Virus record (IMG/VR): IMGVR_UViG_3300009157_000210
Span: 1 to 23,904 of that record
Reading direction: 5' to 3' (one strand)
Length of the DNA: 23,904 bases
Source of the DNA: a virus
Of this stretch, positions 12,399-19,918 are shown one piece after another (position 1 is the first letter of the stretch; every line of letters starts with the position of its first letter). The notes beneath the pieces were generated by a model. The model was not told where the DNA came from. It searched no databases and was given only the letters and a program-made list of their open reading frames with translations. The position numbers and the translations under genes were made by a program.

Positions 12399-13724
12399 AT
12401 GGTCAAAATTCATCGCCCTATTAAATACACAAATGCTGCCGGAGGCAAGACAACGGGCCGGGCGAATGTGGCTCTGGCCAGCTCTGGCTTTGCCAGCATT
12501 GATCGCAATATCAATGCATCTGCGATCAATTCGGCCCTATCGGTTCCACCTGTGCAGGGCCTCTTACTGCCCATTTCCAAGATAGCTTTCAATGGCTATG
12601 ACATCAAGCCCATGCCGTCTGAAGAGGAAAAGGCAAACGAGGCCAAGGTCGCAGAGGCTACCAAGGGCCTTCTATTGGCCGATAAGGTGGTCAGGAGCCG
12701 CAACCATATCAGGCAGACGTTCTTTGACACTTTGGGCTTCCGCCACGCCGTTTTCAATTACAGCATGGCCACGGCCGACCAATGGACCATACCCGATGTC
12801 TTCAAGCATCTTCCACCAGTATCCTTTGAGGTTGCCCCTGATAGTGCCAGGAACTCGGATCAGTTCTTTTGCGATCCGCTCTTAAAGGGCATCGTCACAG
12901 ATAACAATGATGATTCCACCCATTTTTACCAGTCACAATCGAAGATCGGCAAGCCAGTAGAGATTGATGCTGAGCAAATACTCCACATAAAGGATGAAAC
13001 TCCAGGAGATCTTTCATATATTGCTGCAATTATACCCACAATCCGCCAATGGTCTTTTGCCCGGTCTCAAGCAGTAATGAAATACCTGCAACGGGTAGCG
13101 GCTCCTAATGCGGTAGGGATCATCGATTTCAATTATGTTACTGCGATGGCAGGAAATGGGGCAGATGATCCGGGATATCAGGGCACTAAGACGATGGGCA
13201 TCCCCGCAGAAGTGTGGGATTACCTGGACAAAGTCATCAAGGCCCAATCCACAGATACCGCCTTTCTCATGCCACCCGGCACCAAGCTAGATTATCCTTC
13301 GCTTTCCGCCAGGCCACCTATTGAGATCGATCAATATTTGATACGAGAGATTACTTCGCACTTAATTCCTGTGAATATATTAGATACTTTGGGAAGTGCG
13401 ATCAGCAAATCAAGTGCTCCTGCCTTAGAACTCTTCCAGTTAATTGTAAATGGATGGCGTGAAATATGCGCCCGCCCCTTCGAGGACTTCTATAGCAAAA
13501 TATTGGAACTGAATGGCTTCGAAGGCTGGACTGCAAGCTTCCAATGGTGGCCGATTATACCAGTGGACAAGGCACAAATTCACAGAGAATATTTGGAAGG
13601 TGCCATGAATAAACTGGTTACGGTAAATGAGTATCGGGCGGCACATGATTTGCCCCCATTAGACGATGCTGCATTAACTCAAATGTCCAACGAATATAAT
13701 TCCCTAGGCGGAGGCATGATCTAA
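12399..13724 (+). CDS. Portal protein
   Basis: A 441-aa protein directly after the large terminase gene, the invariant place for portal. Mixed alpha/beta sequence with a segment typical of the portal core (YIAAIIPTIRQWSFARSQAV and IKDETPGDLSYI) and a clip/wing-like region with NILDTLGSAISKSSAPALEL. C terminus has YLEGAMNKLVTVNEYRAAHD, similar to phage portal tails. Portals form a dodecameric ring through which DNA enters and leaves the capsid. AGAGG precedes ATG 12399. Length is within the usual range. Confidence 0.82.
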   Translation: MVKIHRPIKYTNAAGGKTTGRANVALASSGFASIDRNINASAINSALSVPPVQGLLLPISKIAFNGYDIKPMPSEEEKANEAKVAEATKGLLLADKVVRSRNHIRQTFFDTLGFRHAVFNYSMATADQWTIPDVFKHLPPVSFEVAPDSARNSDQFFCDPLLKGIVTDNNDDSTHFYQSQSKIGKPVEIDAEQILHIKDETPGDLSYIAAIIPTIRQWSFARSQAVMKYLQRVAAPNAVGIIDFNYVTAMAGNGADDPGYQGTKTMGIPAEVWDYLDKVIKAQSTDTAFLMPPGTKLDYPSLSARPPIEIDQYLIREITSHLIPVNILDTLGSAISKSSAPALELFQLIVNGWREICARPFEDFYSKILELNGFEGWTASFQWWPIIPVDKAQIHREYLEGAMNKLVTVNEYRAAHDLPPLDDAALTQMSNEYNSLGGGMI

Positions 13725-13876
13725 TGGATGAATCTTTCTTGGTCACATTGGCTCTGCGAGGGCATGGCTTCAAGATCGCCCGGCCCATCGCCAGACGGCT
13801 GAAGAAGCTGGACAGGGCGATAAGGGCAAGTGGGATTGTAATGCAGGGAAAAAAAAAGGGGCCTAAAGGGAAGTAG
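13724..13876 (+). CDS. Small basic protein, 50 aa, unknown
   Basis: ATG 13724 overlaps the portal stop by one base. The product ends in a strongly basic tail (MQGKKKGPKGK) and has an amphipathic Arg/Lys helix (IARRLKKLDRAIRA). Such proteins in the head operon can bind nucleic acid. It is convergent with, and overlaps by 14 bases, a minus-strand gene. Confidence 0.5.
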   Translation: MDESFLVTLALRGHGFKIARPIARRLKKLDRAIRASGIVMQGKKKGPKGK

Positions 13877-14027
13877 GCGGTTCGCCGGTTATCAGCCACA
13901 CCGCGAAGTAATCGCCGCACTTCCGGCACCTGTAGACGGATATATCACGTTTGCCGGGAAGTTGAACACCTGTCAAGTCGTGATCCAATGGGCCGCATAG
14001 CTTACCTGGTGTCAATATAAACCACAT
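13863..14027 (-). CDS. Small zinc-knuckle protein, 54 aa (antisense cassette)
   Basis: Minus-strand frame from ATG at 14027 to TAG at 13863, with a G-rich ribosome site just upstream. It contains a single cysteine at KLCGPL and a CRKCG knuckle (YRCRKCGDYFAVWLITG), like a zinc-binding mini-domain. It overlaps the stop of the 135-aa gene upstream on the same strand, the coupling style seen elsewhere in this genome. The family is unknown. Confidence 0.5.
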   Translation of the reverse strand: MWFILTPGKLCGPLDHDLTGVQLPGKRDISVYRCRKCGDYFAVWLITGEPPTSL

Positions 14028-14409
14028 CCCCCCCAGTCCCTATCAAGAGCACTATACCAGGATCGGCGGTGTCATCGAATATGATGAAACTGTCGTCTCC
14101 TGGTCGTTTTGCAAAGAACGGTGCAAGTGATTCATGAATAGGCCGCTTTGTTTCATAGTAAAGCATGTAAAGCGGCGCGATTGTTGGCCCATTTCCGATT
14201 AGGTTAAACGGAACACTCGCCAGTCGTTTTGATGCTCTCCAAAGATCTTCTATGATATCGCGCGTTGTGTGCTTTCCTTCCCATTCGCCGCAATTCGTCA
14301 CATCGTTTCCGATCATTTTATCTGGTCCGAGTCTATTTGGATAAATCGATGCCAGAAGCTTGCCTTTCGGATTGGCAAGCCCGATTGCTTTGAGTTCTTG
14401 AAAGTTCAT
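14002..14409 (-). CDS. Unknown 135-aa protein (antisense cassette)
   Basis: ATG at 14409 on the minus strand overlaps the end of the upstream RHH-like gene by four bases. The sequence is mixed alpha/beta: a helical N half (MNFQELKAIGLANPKG; DIIEDLWRASKRLASV) and a beta-rich C half (FIIFDDTADPGIVLLIGTGG). No family is recognised. Pairing with a ribbon-helix-helix-like protein is the arrangement of many toxin-antitoxin or repressor units, but no toxin motif is visible. Confidence 0.65.
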   Translation of the reverse strand: MNFQELKAIGLANPKGKLLASIYPNRLGPDKMIGNDVTNCGEWEGKHTTRDIIEDLWRASKRLASVPFNLIGNGPTIAPLYMLYYETKRPIHESLAPFFAKRPGDDSFIIFDDTADPGIVLLIGTGGDVVYIDTR

Positions 14410-14621
14410 GGTAATCCCCTCATCTTAATGATATTTCCTGATGCATCTCTTCCAACTAATCCACTTAGTGGCTTACGCAATTCTCCAAATTCTAATATCA
14501 TTGCCACCGCCGCCTCATCTTGACCTAATCCTGTCTCGGACTTATAGGCTTCAAAGATTGTTTTGGCTTCGGATGACAGATACCAGTTTACTCTCGGCAT
14601 TGGCACTCCGATTCTTGCCAT
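14406..14621 (-). CDS. Ribbon-helix-helix-like protein, 71 aa (antisense cassette)
   Basis: The N-terminal part RVNWYLSSEAKTIFEAYKSE then LGQDEAAVAMILEFGEL fits the strand-helix-helix of Arc/CopG-type DNA-binding proteins. The C-terminal extension (GLVGRDASGNIIKMRGLP) is unassigned. The start may be ATG 14621 or the internal ATG seven codons later (MPRVNW). It overlaps the upstream 69-aa gene and the downstream 135-aa gene, so the cassette is one operon. It is a candidate repressor of the palindromic promoter at 14812. Confidence 0.6.
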   Translation of the reverse strand: MARIGVPMPRVNWYLSSEAKTIFEAYKSETGLGQDEAAVAMILEFGELRKPLSGLVGRDASGNIIKMRGLP

Positions 14622-14797
14622 ACATATGGGTTATATGGATCGATCTTTTTGGGATGCAATCTCGTATATTCCCGGAGTTCATCGTCTAACTCTTTCGCGG
14701 ATTTGGCAGACAAATGAAACACGTTTTTCTCTTTAGAATCTGGTATTAGGCGAATGACATCCTCTAATAGGATTTCATCAATTTCTTCCATGCTCAT
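14588..14797 (-). CDS. Small acidic protein, 69 aa, unknown (antisense cassette head)
   Basis: Minus-strand gene, first in the cassette. ATG at 14797 (MSMEEIDEILLEDVIRLIPD) is preferred: the ATG at 14812 abuts the TATA palindrome at 14812-14823 and would lie upstream of the expected transcript start. The product is acidic and helical (SAKSAKELDDELREYTRLHP) and ends with CQC. It has no recognised domain and probably leaderless or near-leaderless translation. Confidence 0.55.
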   Translation of the reverse strand: MSMEEIDEILLEDVIRLIPDSKEKNVFHLSAKSAKELDDELREYTRLHPKKIDPYNPYVWQESECQCRE

Positions 14798-14811
14798 AAG
14801 CACATCTCTCA

Positions 14812-14823
14812 TTATAATTATAA
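14812..14823 (-). promoter_or_regulatory. Palindromic TATA promoter of the antisense cassette
   Basis: TTATAATTATAA is a perfect 12-base palindrome in the gap between the divergent cassette and the protease gene. As a TATA box it would place the minus-strand transcript start about 25 bases on, near 14794, matching ATG 14797. A dimeric repressor could sit on it. Confidence 0.55.
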
Positions 14824-14844
14824 CTTTTGGTAAGGTGATTTCCC

Positions 14845-16134
14845 ATTGATGAAAAATTAGTAAATGCTGAAATGTCGGTAGAGTACTTACGGGCCTTTCA
14901 CAAATTCGTTTCCAGCCATCCACACATCTACGGTGCCGTCAAAGAAGAGATTCATAAGAGGGCGCGGGGGAGCGCGGGCGGGCAAGCTAAGGCAAGACGT
15001 GCCCTAGAGGGCGGTGGTGAGGAGATCGACCTAGAGGATATGCTAGAACATCCTCTCGATGAAAGCCCGGTTAAGGCCACCAACGCGGCCCATATAGAGG
15101 GCGATATCCTAGAGACGGATGAATATTACGATGTCCCTACCGTATTCGCTAAGGAGGGCGTGTGGACCGGCACGAATGGCATTCCAACGCTGAAGACGTT
15201 TGAGGCTCTGAAGGCGTCCGCTCCTTGGTTTGTGGGCACACCGATTACACCAAAACACATCGAAACCGACACCATACGGCCCAATGACCGGCGGTTAGGC
15301 CATGTAATCTCTGCCACCGCTCGCGAGGATAAGAGAGATGTTTTTGGGATTTCCCGATTATATAAGAACTTACTGACATCTGAAGAAAACGAGAAAGTGG
15401 CAAACCGCCAAAATCTAGACGGTTCGCCTGGTTATTTTACCCCCGTGAGGAGTGAGACCGGTGTCTTTGGCGATAAGCAATATCAAGCCAAAGAAATAGG
15501 CCCCTACGTGCTAGGGGAATATGCGATGTTCTTTGACGGAACTCGCGGGGCTTGCTCAAGTGACGATGAATGTGGCCCATTCCAGAACGCAAAAGGCAAA
15601 AAGAAAGATGAGCCCGAGCAGACCGATAAACTGGTCTTAGACAAGAATGGGAATGTGAGAAAGCGATGTCCAAAACTCAAAAATGAGGCTGATCAAATGG
15701 TAGAAGAAGTCGGGGCCGTAAGGGCCGAACTTACTAAGCAGCTTAACGCTGCCAATGAGATCATAACCGCTCAGGCGGGGCAGATCTCCGAAATGAAGAA
15801 GGTTCTGGATGGGCTGGTAGCCGATCACAAGACCTTAAATGAAGCCTTCTCCGGCAAGGTGGCCGCTGAGGATGCAGCCAAGACGATTGCATTCAAGACC
15901 GAGTTCAAGAAGGAACTCAATGCCGCCGCTGCAACTGAATACGAAACTCTGTGGGATGAGGTCAAGAGCCTGAACCCGGTAGAGTTCAAGGCTTGGAAGA
16001 CCACAAATGCAGCCAAGCTGCTCAATGAGGCCGAGAGGAAGGAAGCGACTGGCAAGAAAGTCACCGACGCAGCGGGCGACCTGGTATCCGCTGCAAGAGC
16101 AAAGGCTGACGCCGCTCTGTTCAAGAGGAGATGA
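14845..16134 (+). CDS. DUF2213-like capsid maturation protease fused to scaffold
   Basis: The protease half (about residues 80-200) reads VFAKEGVWTGTNGIPTLKTF, then APWFVGTPITPKH and RRLGHVISA, the signature of phage DUF2213 proteins, regarded as head proteases. The C-terminal about 160 residues are a Lys/Glu/Ala coiled coil (VRAELTKQLNAANEIITAQ...), typical of a scaffolding domain removed during head maturation. It lies just upstream of the capsid genes. The start is uncertain: ATG 14872 has no ribosome site, whereas GGTGAT at 14834-14839 fits an ATT codon at 14845, which would add MDEKLVNAE. The plain ATG reading gives 420 aa, the ATT reading 429. Confidence 0.75.
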   Translation: MDEKLVNAEMSVEYLRAFHKFVSSHPHIYGAVKEEIHKRARGSAGGQAKARRALEGGGEEIDLEDMLEHPLDESPVKATNAAHIEGDILETDEYYDVPTVFAKEGVWTGTNGIPTLKTFEALKASAPWFVGTPITPKHIETDTIRPNDRRLGHVISATAREDKRDVFGISRLYKNLLTSEENEKVANRQNLDGSPGYFTPVRSETGVFGDKQYQAKEIGPYVLGEYAMFFDGTRGACSSDDECGPFQNAKGKKKDEPEQTDKLVLDKNGNVRKRCPKLKNEADQMVEEVGAVRAELTKQLNAANEIITAQAGQISEMKKVLDGLVADHKTLNEAFSGKVAAEDAAKTIAFKTEFKKELNAAAATEYETLWDEVKSLNPVEFKAWKTTNAAKLLNEAERKEATGKKVTDAAGDLVSAARAKADAALFKRR

Positions 16135-16140
16135 TTACAA

Positions 16141-16842
16141 ATGACAGTTCCTAGAAAGGTTGGGGCCACAGGCTCTAATTATTATGTATCTTATCCTGCG
16201 GCTTCCCGGATCGCTTGCGGTGCCGTGGTTACTCTCAGTTCTGCAACGGCTGGAGCTGAGACCGTTGCAGCTGCCGAGACCCAGACCAGCATCCTTGGCA
16301 TAGCTGGCAACAGGCCCGAAGGCTTGACCAAAGGCAAGTACGACGGATTCTTTGAGACCTATGAGCAGGTGCCAATCGTTGATGACATCGGCTATGCTCT
16401 GGTAGCACCCAACAGCGGGGCCACCAACATAGACATTGGCGACTTCTTGGAAGTTGGCATCTTCGGTGATGGCTCCCCCGGCGCTCACGGCATCCTGGAA
16501 GAGGCCGGTGTCACGGACGGTACAGTATTCACCATAGCCACGGTTGCAAAGGCTCTTCAGAGCGTCACAATGGGCAGCAAGTCCTATAAGGTTCCTGCTT
16601 CAAGTGTCGCTGTCGGGGCATCTTCGGCCACAATGGTGGCGGGAGAGATTGCCACAATGGGAATCGGTGTAGGCGATTACATCCTGATAGAGGATGATGA
16701 TGGAGCCGCGCAGGTCAATAGGGTTGCGTCTCTGACTTCCACTGTGATAGGCTTTGAGATCCCGGCAACGAATGTGTGTGCCACCGGCGGCACTGACACG
16801 ATTACCAGGCTCTATCAATGCTTAGTAAAGCTGGTGAAATAA
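16141..16842 (+). CDS. Probable capsid decoration protein
   Basis: A 233-aa Ala/Gly/Thr/Val-rich beta protein with ATG 16141 after AGGAGATGAT. It lies between protease/scaffold and major capsid genes, where many viruses keep the head decoration protein. Visible features include AAASRIACGAVVTLSSATA-type strands near the N terminus, a barrel-like GIAGNRPEGLTKGKYDGFF, and repeated V/I strands to the end. It likely trimers on the capsid lattice and stabilises it. The call rests on position and composition, not on a firm family match. Confidence 0.65.
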   Translation: MTVPRKVGATGSNYYVSYPAASRIACGAVVTLSSATAGAETVAAAETQTSILGIAGNRPEGLTKGKYDGFFETYEQVPIVDDIGYALVAPNSGATNIDIGDFLEVGIFGDGSPGAHGILEEAGVTDGTVFTIATVAKALQSVTMGSKSYKVPASSVAVGASSATMVAGEIATMGIGVGDYILIEDDDGAAQVNRVASLTSTVIGFEIPATNVCATGGTDTITRLYQCLVKLVK

Positions 16843-17772
16843 ATGGCTACTGATATGCTTTATGGAAGCGGTATAGTCCCTGGACAGTTTACCGCGACCT
16901 TCTACGATTACATCTCCGAATGGTACGACATCAATCTGGATAACCAGATGGCAAGAAAGTGCACTGTGGTTACTCCTGTTCCTGCCACAACCGAAGCCTA
17001 CGAGATCAACAAGATCGATTTCGCTTCTGATGACGTAGTTCCCAAGTCCAAGAAGACCCCAGGCGTCGAGGTATCTCTTGGCAGCACGACCGAAAATACT
17101 CCGCTCTGGCGCTGGCCGGACTTCTTCGTCATGAACGAGGACGACCTGGCCAAAGATCCCATGCTCCAAAGAAGGTATGTCGAAGGCTGCATGGCCAAGA
17201 TATACAGGGGCGAAGATAAGGTCTGGTTCGCAGGTCGCGCCGTGAATAACATCTCTGGTGTGGATGTCCAGGCCGGGCTGAATACCAACGGCGCTGTCAC
17301 AGCTGCCGCCTCTTCTGGCGTTAATACCGGCAACGTTGGCGCATGGCTCACCAGTGACACAAACCGGGACATCTACGAGGATTGCAGGGTTGCAAGGGGC
17401 AAGCTGGATTCCAAGTACAGAACCAACCTCAAGAACCTGTTCATGATAGGAAGCGCTGCCTCAATGGATGCCTTCTGGCAGAAGGACCCCTACAGCGACA
17501 ACTCCGAGCCCATCTACAGGTCGGTAGGGCCGCTGTTTGGCCGGAGCCCGGACGACACCTCCTGGATGGTCACCAATGATCAGGTTACTGCTGGATACGT
17601 CTACATAGTCACCAAGAACCGGGAAGCTGCAGAGCTTATCCAGGCCCGTGGTGTCACCATTGATGAGAACTATCCGAGGAAGCCCATTAAAAACATCGAG
17701 TGCCATCTCTACCAGGATGTCGGTATCGCCTTCCATGACCCGAATGCCTTTGTCGAAATACAGATTACTTAA
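16843..17772 (+). CDS. Major capsid protein (HK97 fold)
   Basis: A 309-aa protein directly after the decoration gene, with GGTGA before ATG 16843. It has a polar N-arm, then KTPGVEVSLGSTTENTPLWR (E-loop-like region), P-domain-type helices (DPMLQRRYVEGCMAKIYRG), and a C-terminal A-domain-type end (RSPDDTSWMVTNDQVTAGYV; NIECHLYQDVGIAFHDPNAF). The long, codon-biased, GC-rich reading frame suits a highly expressed structural gene. It would form the icosahedral shell. Length is normal for HK97-type capsid proteins without a large cleaved domain, agreeing with a separate protease-scaffold. Confidence 0.8.
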   Translation: MATDMLYGSGIVPGQFTATFYDYISEWYDINLDNQMARKCTVVTPVPATTEAYEINKIDFASDDVVPKSKKTPGVEVSLGSTTENTPLWRWPDFFVMNEDDLAKDPMLQRRYVEGCMAKIYRGEDKVWFAGRAVNNISGVDVQAGLNTNGAVTAAASSGVNTGNVGAWLTSDTNRDIYEDCRVARGKLDSKYRTNLKNLFMIGSAASMDAFWQKDPYSDNSEPIYRSVGPLFGRSPDDTSWMVTNDQVTAGYVYIVTKNREAAELIQARGVTIDENYPRKPIKNIECHLYQDVGIAFHDPNAFVEIQIT

Positions 17773-17806
17773 ATGGTAATCTGTTTATATTTTAGGAGAT
17801 GATTAT

Positions 17807-19354
17807 ATGGTAGGAATACCAAGGCCATCAAGTTTCTTCCGGGCAACTGGTTCGGTAGATTCAACGGCCATAGTTGATGATTCGGTCGGGGCGGTGGATG
17901 TAGCAAATTCGCTTGTCTACGATATGGACGCAAAGACGACTGCAGTTGGTGCGGATTCGGTTCTGCTCAATGATTCAGAAGCTTCAAATATCAACAAAAA
18001 AGCCACGTTGACCGTTGTGGGCGAGTTGCTTGCTGGTACCGTAGGCACAAGCTCCCTAGAGAACACGGCTGGCGTGCTGAAGGTAGATATCGGCAACACG
18101 ACAGCAGCAACCGGACCTCTCACAACGAATAAGGTTCTAGTAGACGTATCCGGCGTGAACAAAGCCGTAACCCTTCAGAATCTTGCAAAACCAATCGGCG
18201 AAGTTTTCGCCGCCACCAATGCGACATCCGCCCTTTCCGAGGTAGATGGTGTTGGCCGGGTAAATATTGGCTCCGTGACGGCCAAGACTGCCCCCGTGGG
18301 AGCCGATATGCTCCTCATAGAGGACACGGTAGCGCCTGATGCCAATGTAAACAAGATGTGCACGATTACACAGCTTGCAGAGACCCTGGCGGGAACTGTA
18401 ACCACCTCTGGCATTGAAAATACTACGGGCGCTCTGTCTATCGTTCCGGCGTCTCTTACTGCGATTGATGCTATTGCAGTGGCCGATACCCTGATAGTGG
18501 CAGATGCGACCGCCGCGAATGTAGCCAAAGCGGGCACAGTAACCATGCTTGCGGACACTCTGGCAGGAGCAGCAGCCGCAACCGGCGTAGTAGATGCCAC
18601 GGGCACAATCAAGGTTAGCCCAACGGACGCTGCTCTTGACGTGGCTGCTGATAGCCTTGTCTTCATGACGGCTGCCGGCGTCCCCCAAAAGGACCTGGTT
18701 TCCGATGTTGCCGCCGCAATGGCTGGCACGATGCTCAACGCCGCGTCAGGTGTCATCTCTCATGAGGCAACCGGCCAGATGGGTGTGGGCACGATCCTGT
18801 TTGGTGCTACCGGGGATTGTACCTCGATAACTATCGGTGCCGTGACCTATCCTTACGATGGATCGCCAACAGTCGCAGACGGCGAATGGGATTATGGTGC
18901 ATCTGCCAGCGAATCTGCTACCAATTTAGCCGCTGCGATCAATGGCAAGACCGGCTCTCCATATGCAGCTACCGCCAATACCGACACTGTGCATGTATAT
19001 GCAAAGACGGTCGGAACCGCCGGGAACGTGACCATTACTCGGAACACTGGCGCACAGCCGGCCACCGTAGCAAACACAGTGGGCGGTCTTGCTGCCGCTA
19101 CCAAGCAATGGTGCATGAGGGCGCATACCGTAACGGCCAATGATGTCGATACGGCTGTACTGGTCAACATCCCAATGCCGTTCACGCCGACCATGTTTAC
19201 GGTCCAGGTTCGAAGCTCAACCGGCACCATCCGGGACGGCCTGGTGACTGATCTGTTCACCATCGCGGCCACTCCCGCCAGGATTGTAGCAACGGATGCG
19301 GGCGCGGTGCATCTAGTCGCTGGTGACGTTATCACCATAACGGCTCATGAGTAG
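17807..19354 (+). CDS. Repeat-built virion fibre/decoration protein, 515 aa
   Basis: ATG 17807 follows AGGAGATGATT. Residues about 28-320 consist of five tandem units of 57-60 residues. Each has an aspartate-rich strand (for example VGADSVLLND, GADMLLIEDT, VADTLIVADA, AADSLVFMTA), then a V/T-rich strand, an LA...LAG helix and G-[VL]-x-[VI]. Such units occur in phage head- or tail-fibre proteins. The C-terminal about 185 residues carry a beta domain with ITIGAVTYPYDG, NLAAAINGKTG and a GTAGNVTITRN turn, common in viral surface proteins, and a receptor-like end. Placement right after the capsid gene favours a head fibre. Confidence 0.65.
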   Translation: MVGIPRPSSFFRATGSVDSTAIVDDSVGAVDVANSLVYDMDAKTTAVGADSVLLNDSEASNINKKATLTVVGELLAGTVGTSSLENTAGVLKVDIGNTTAATGPLTTNKVLVDVSGVNKAVTLQNLAKPIGEVFAATNATSALSEVDGVGRVNIGSVTAKTAPVGADMLLIEDTVAPDANVNKMCTITQLAETLAGTVTTSGIENTTGALSIVPASLTAIDAIAVADTLIVADATAANVAKAGTVTMLADTLAGAAAATGVVDATGTIKVSPTDAALDVAADSLVFMTAAGVPQKDLVSDVAAAMAGTMLNAASGVISHEATGQMGVGTILFGATGDCTSITIGAVTYPYDGSPTVADGEWDYGASASESATNLAAAINGKTGSPYAATANTDTVHVYAKTVGTAGNVTITRNTGAQPATVANTVGGLAAATKQWCMRAHTVTANDVDTAVLVNIPMPFTPTMFTVQVRSSTGTIRDGLVTDLFTIAATPARIVATDAGAVHLVAGDVITITAHE

Positions 19355-19400
19355 GTCGAAAGGCCTATTCACTTTTTATTATAAACTCAGGAGCTTAATA

Positions 19401-19802
19401 ATGACTTCCACTTATACAAGCCCGACCACTTCAAACACCGATTGGTGTCGCGATAAATATGGGGACGTTGATAGTGCTGCTTTTATTTTAACAAATGAGG
19501 AGATTCAATCCGAAATAACAGCACAAAGCAACCTTTATATCGCCGCAGCTAATTGTGCGTTCAAGTGCATTACCAGGCTTGGAGAATATGACAAGTTTGC
19601 CCTAATGTTTGAGAAACGCGGCAACCAATTACTAAAAGAGGCAAACCGGAATGCCGGGTTTACTTCGACAACGCCGAGCGTGGGCGTCCTTACCGACAGC
19701 GGAACAATGCCAGACGGATATCATGTATCTGACGAAAAACCTGCTAATTGGAGTTTGAACCGGGATGACATGCCAGACGAGGTGCGCGGGGTAGACTCGT
19801 GA
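19401..19802 (+). CDS. Head-tail connector/adaptor candidate, 133 aa
   Basis: ATG 19401 has AGGAG at 19389-19393; the longer in-frame reading from 19347 overlaps the previous gene and is not needed. The protein opens with TSNTDWCRDKYGDVDSAAF, then helices EEIQSEITAQSNLYIAAANC and CITRLGEYDKFALMFEKRGNQ, the helical layout of gp6/gp15-like connector proteins that seal the portal exit. The tail is disordered and acidic. Position after capsid genes fits. It is the last gene before a new promoter. Confidence 0.55.
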   Translation: MTSTYTSPTTSNTDWCRDKYGDVDSAAFILTNEEIQSEITAQSNLYIAAANCAFKCITRLGEYDKFALMFEKRGNQLLKEANRNAGFTSTTPSVGVLTDSGTMPDGYHVSDEKPANWSLNRDDMPDEVRGVDS

Positions 19803-19806
19803 CGCG

Positions 19807-19823
19807 ATAACTATTTATCCGTT
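19807..19823 (+). promoter_or_regulatory. Virus promoter motif, copy 3
   Basis: ATAACTATTTA (19807-19817) plus TCC and GTT (19821-19823), the same layout as at 7503 and 8143. It starts a second late transcription unit for the tail and surface genes that follow; expected transcript start near 19840. Confidence 0.7.
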
Positions 19824-19862
19824 AGACGATAAAATATCTATTGTTCAAATGCAATACGGTTG

Positions 19863-19904
19863 GGTCCGGTCGGGTATGGTCTGGACCATGTTTATTATTT
19901 TTTT
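19863..19904 (+). terminator. Attenuator-like hairpin and T tract in the leader
   Basis: In the leader of the second late unit, GGTCC (19863-19867) can pair with GGACC (19883-19887), or ATGGTC (1976-19 region: 19876-19881) with GACCAT (19884-19889); the two folds exclude each other. A T-rich tract follows at 19891-19904, just before the GAGGTG ribosome site. This looks like a conditional terminator. The stretch also has four GG runs. Function is inferred. Confidence 0.4.
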
Positions 19905-19918
19905 CATGAGGTGTTTTC

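Noticed and set aside
17917-19338. Several long minus-strand frames opposite the repeat protein
   Set aside because: Ala/Val/Thr-rich shadows caused by the GC-rich repeated coding strand; no start signals.
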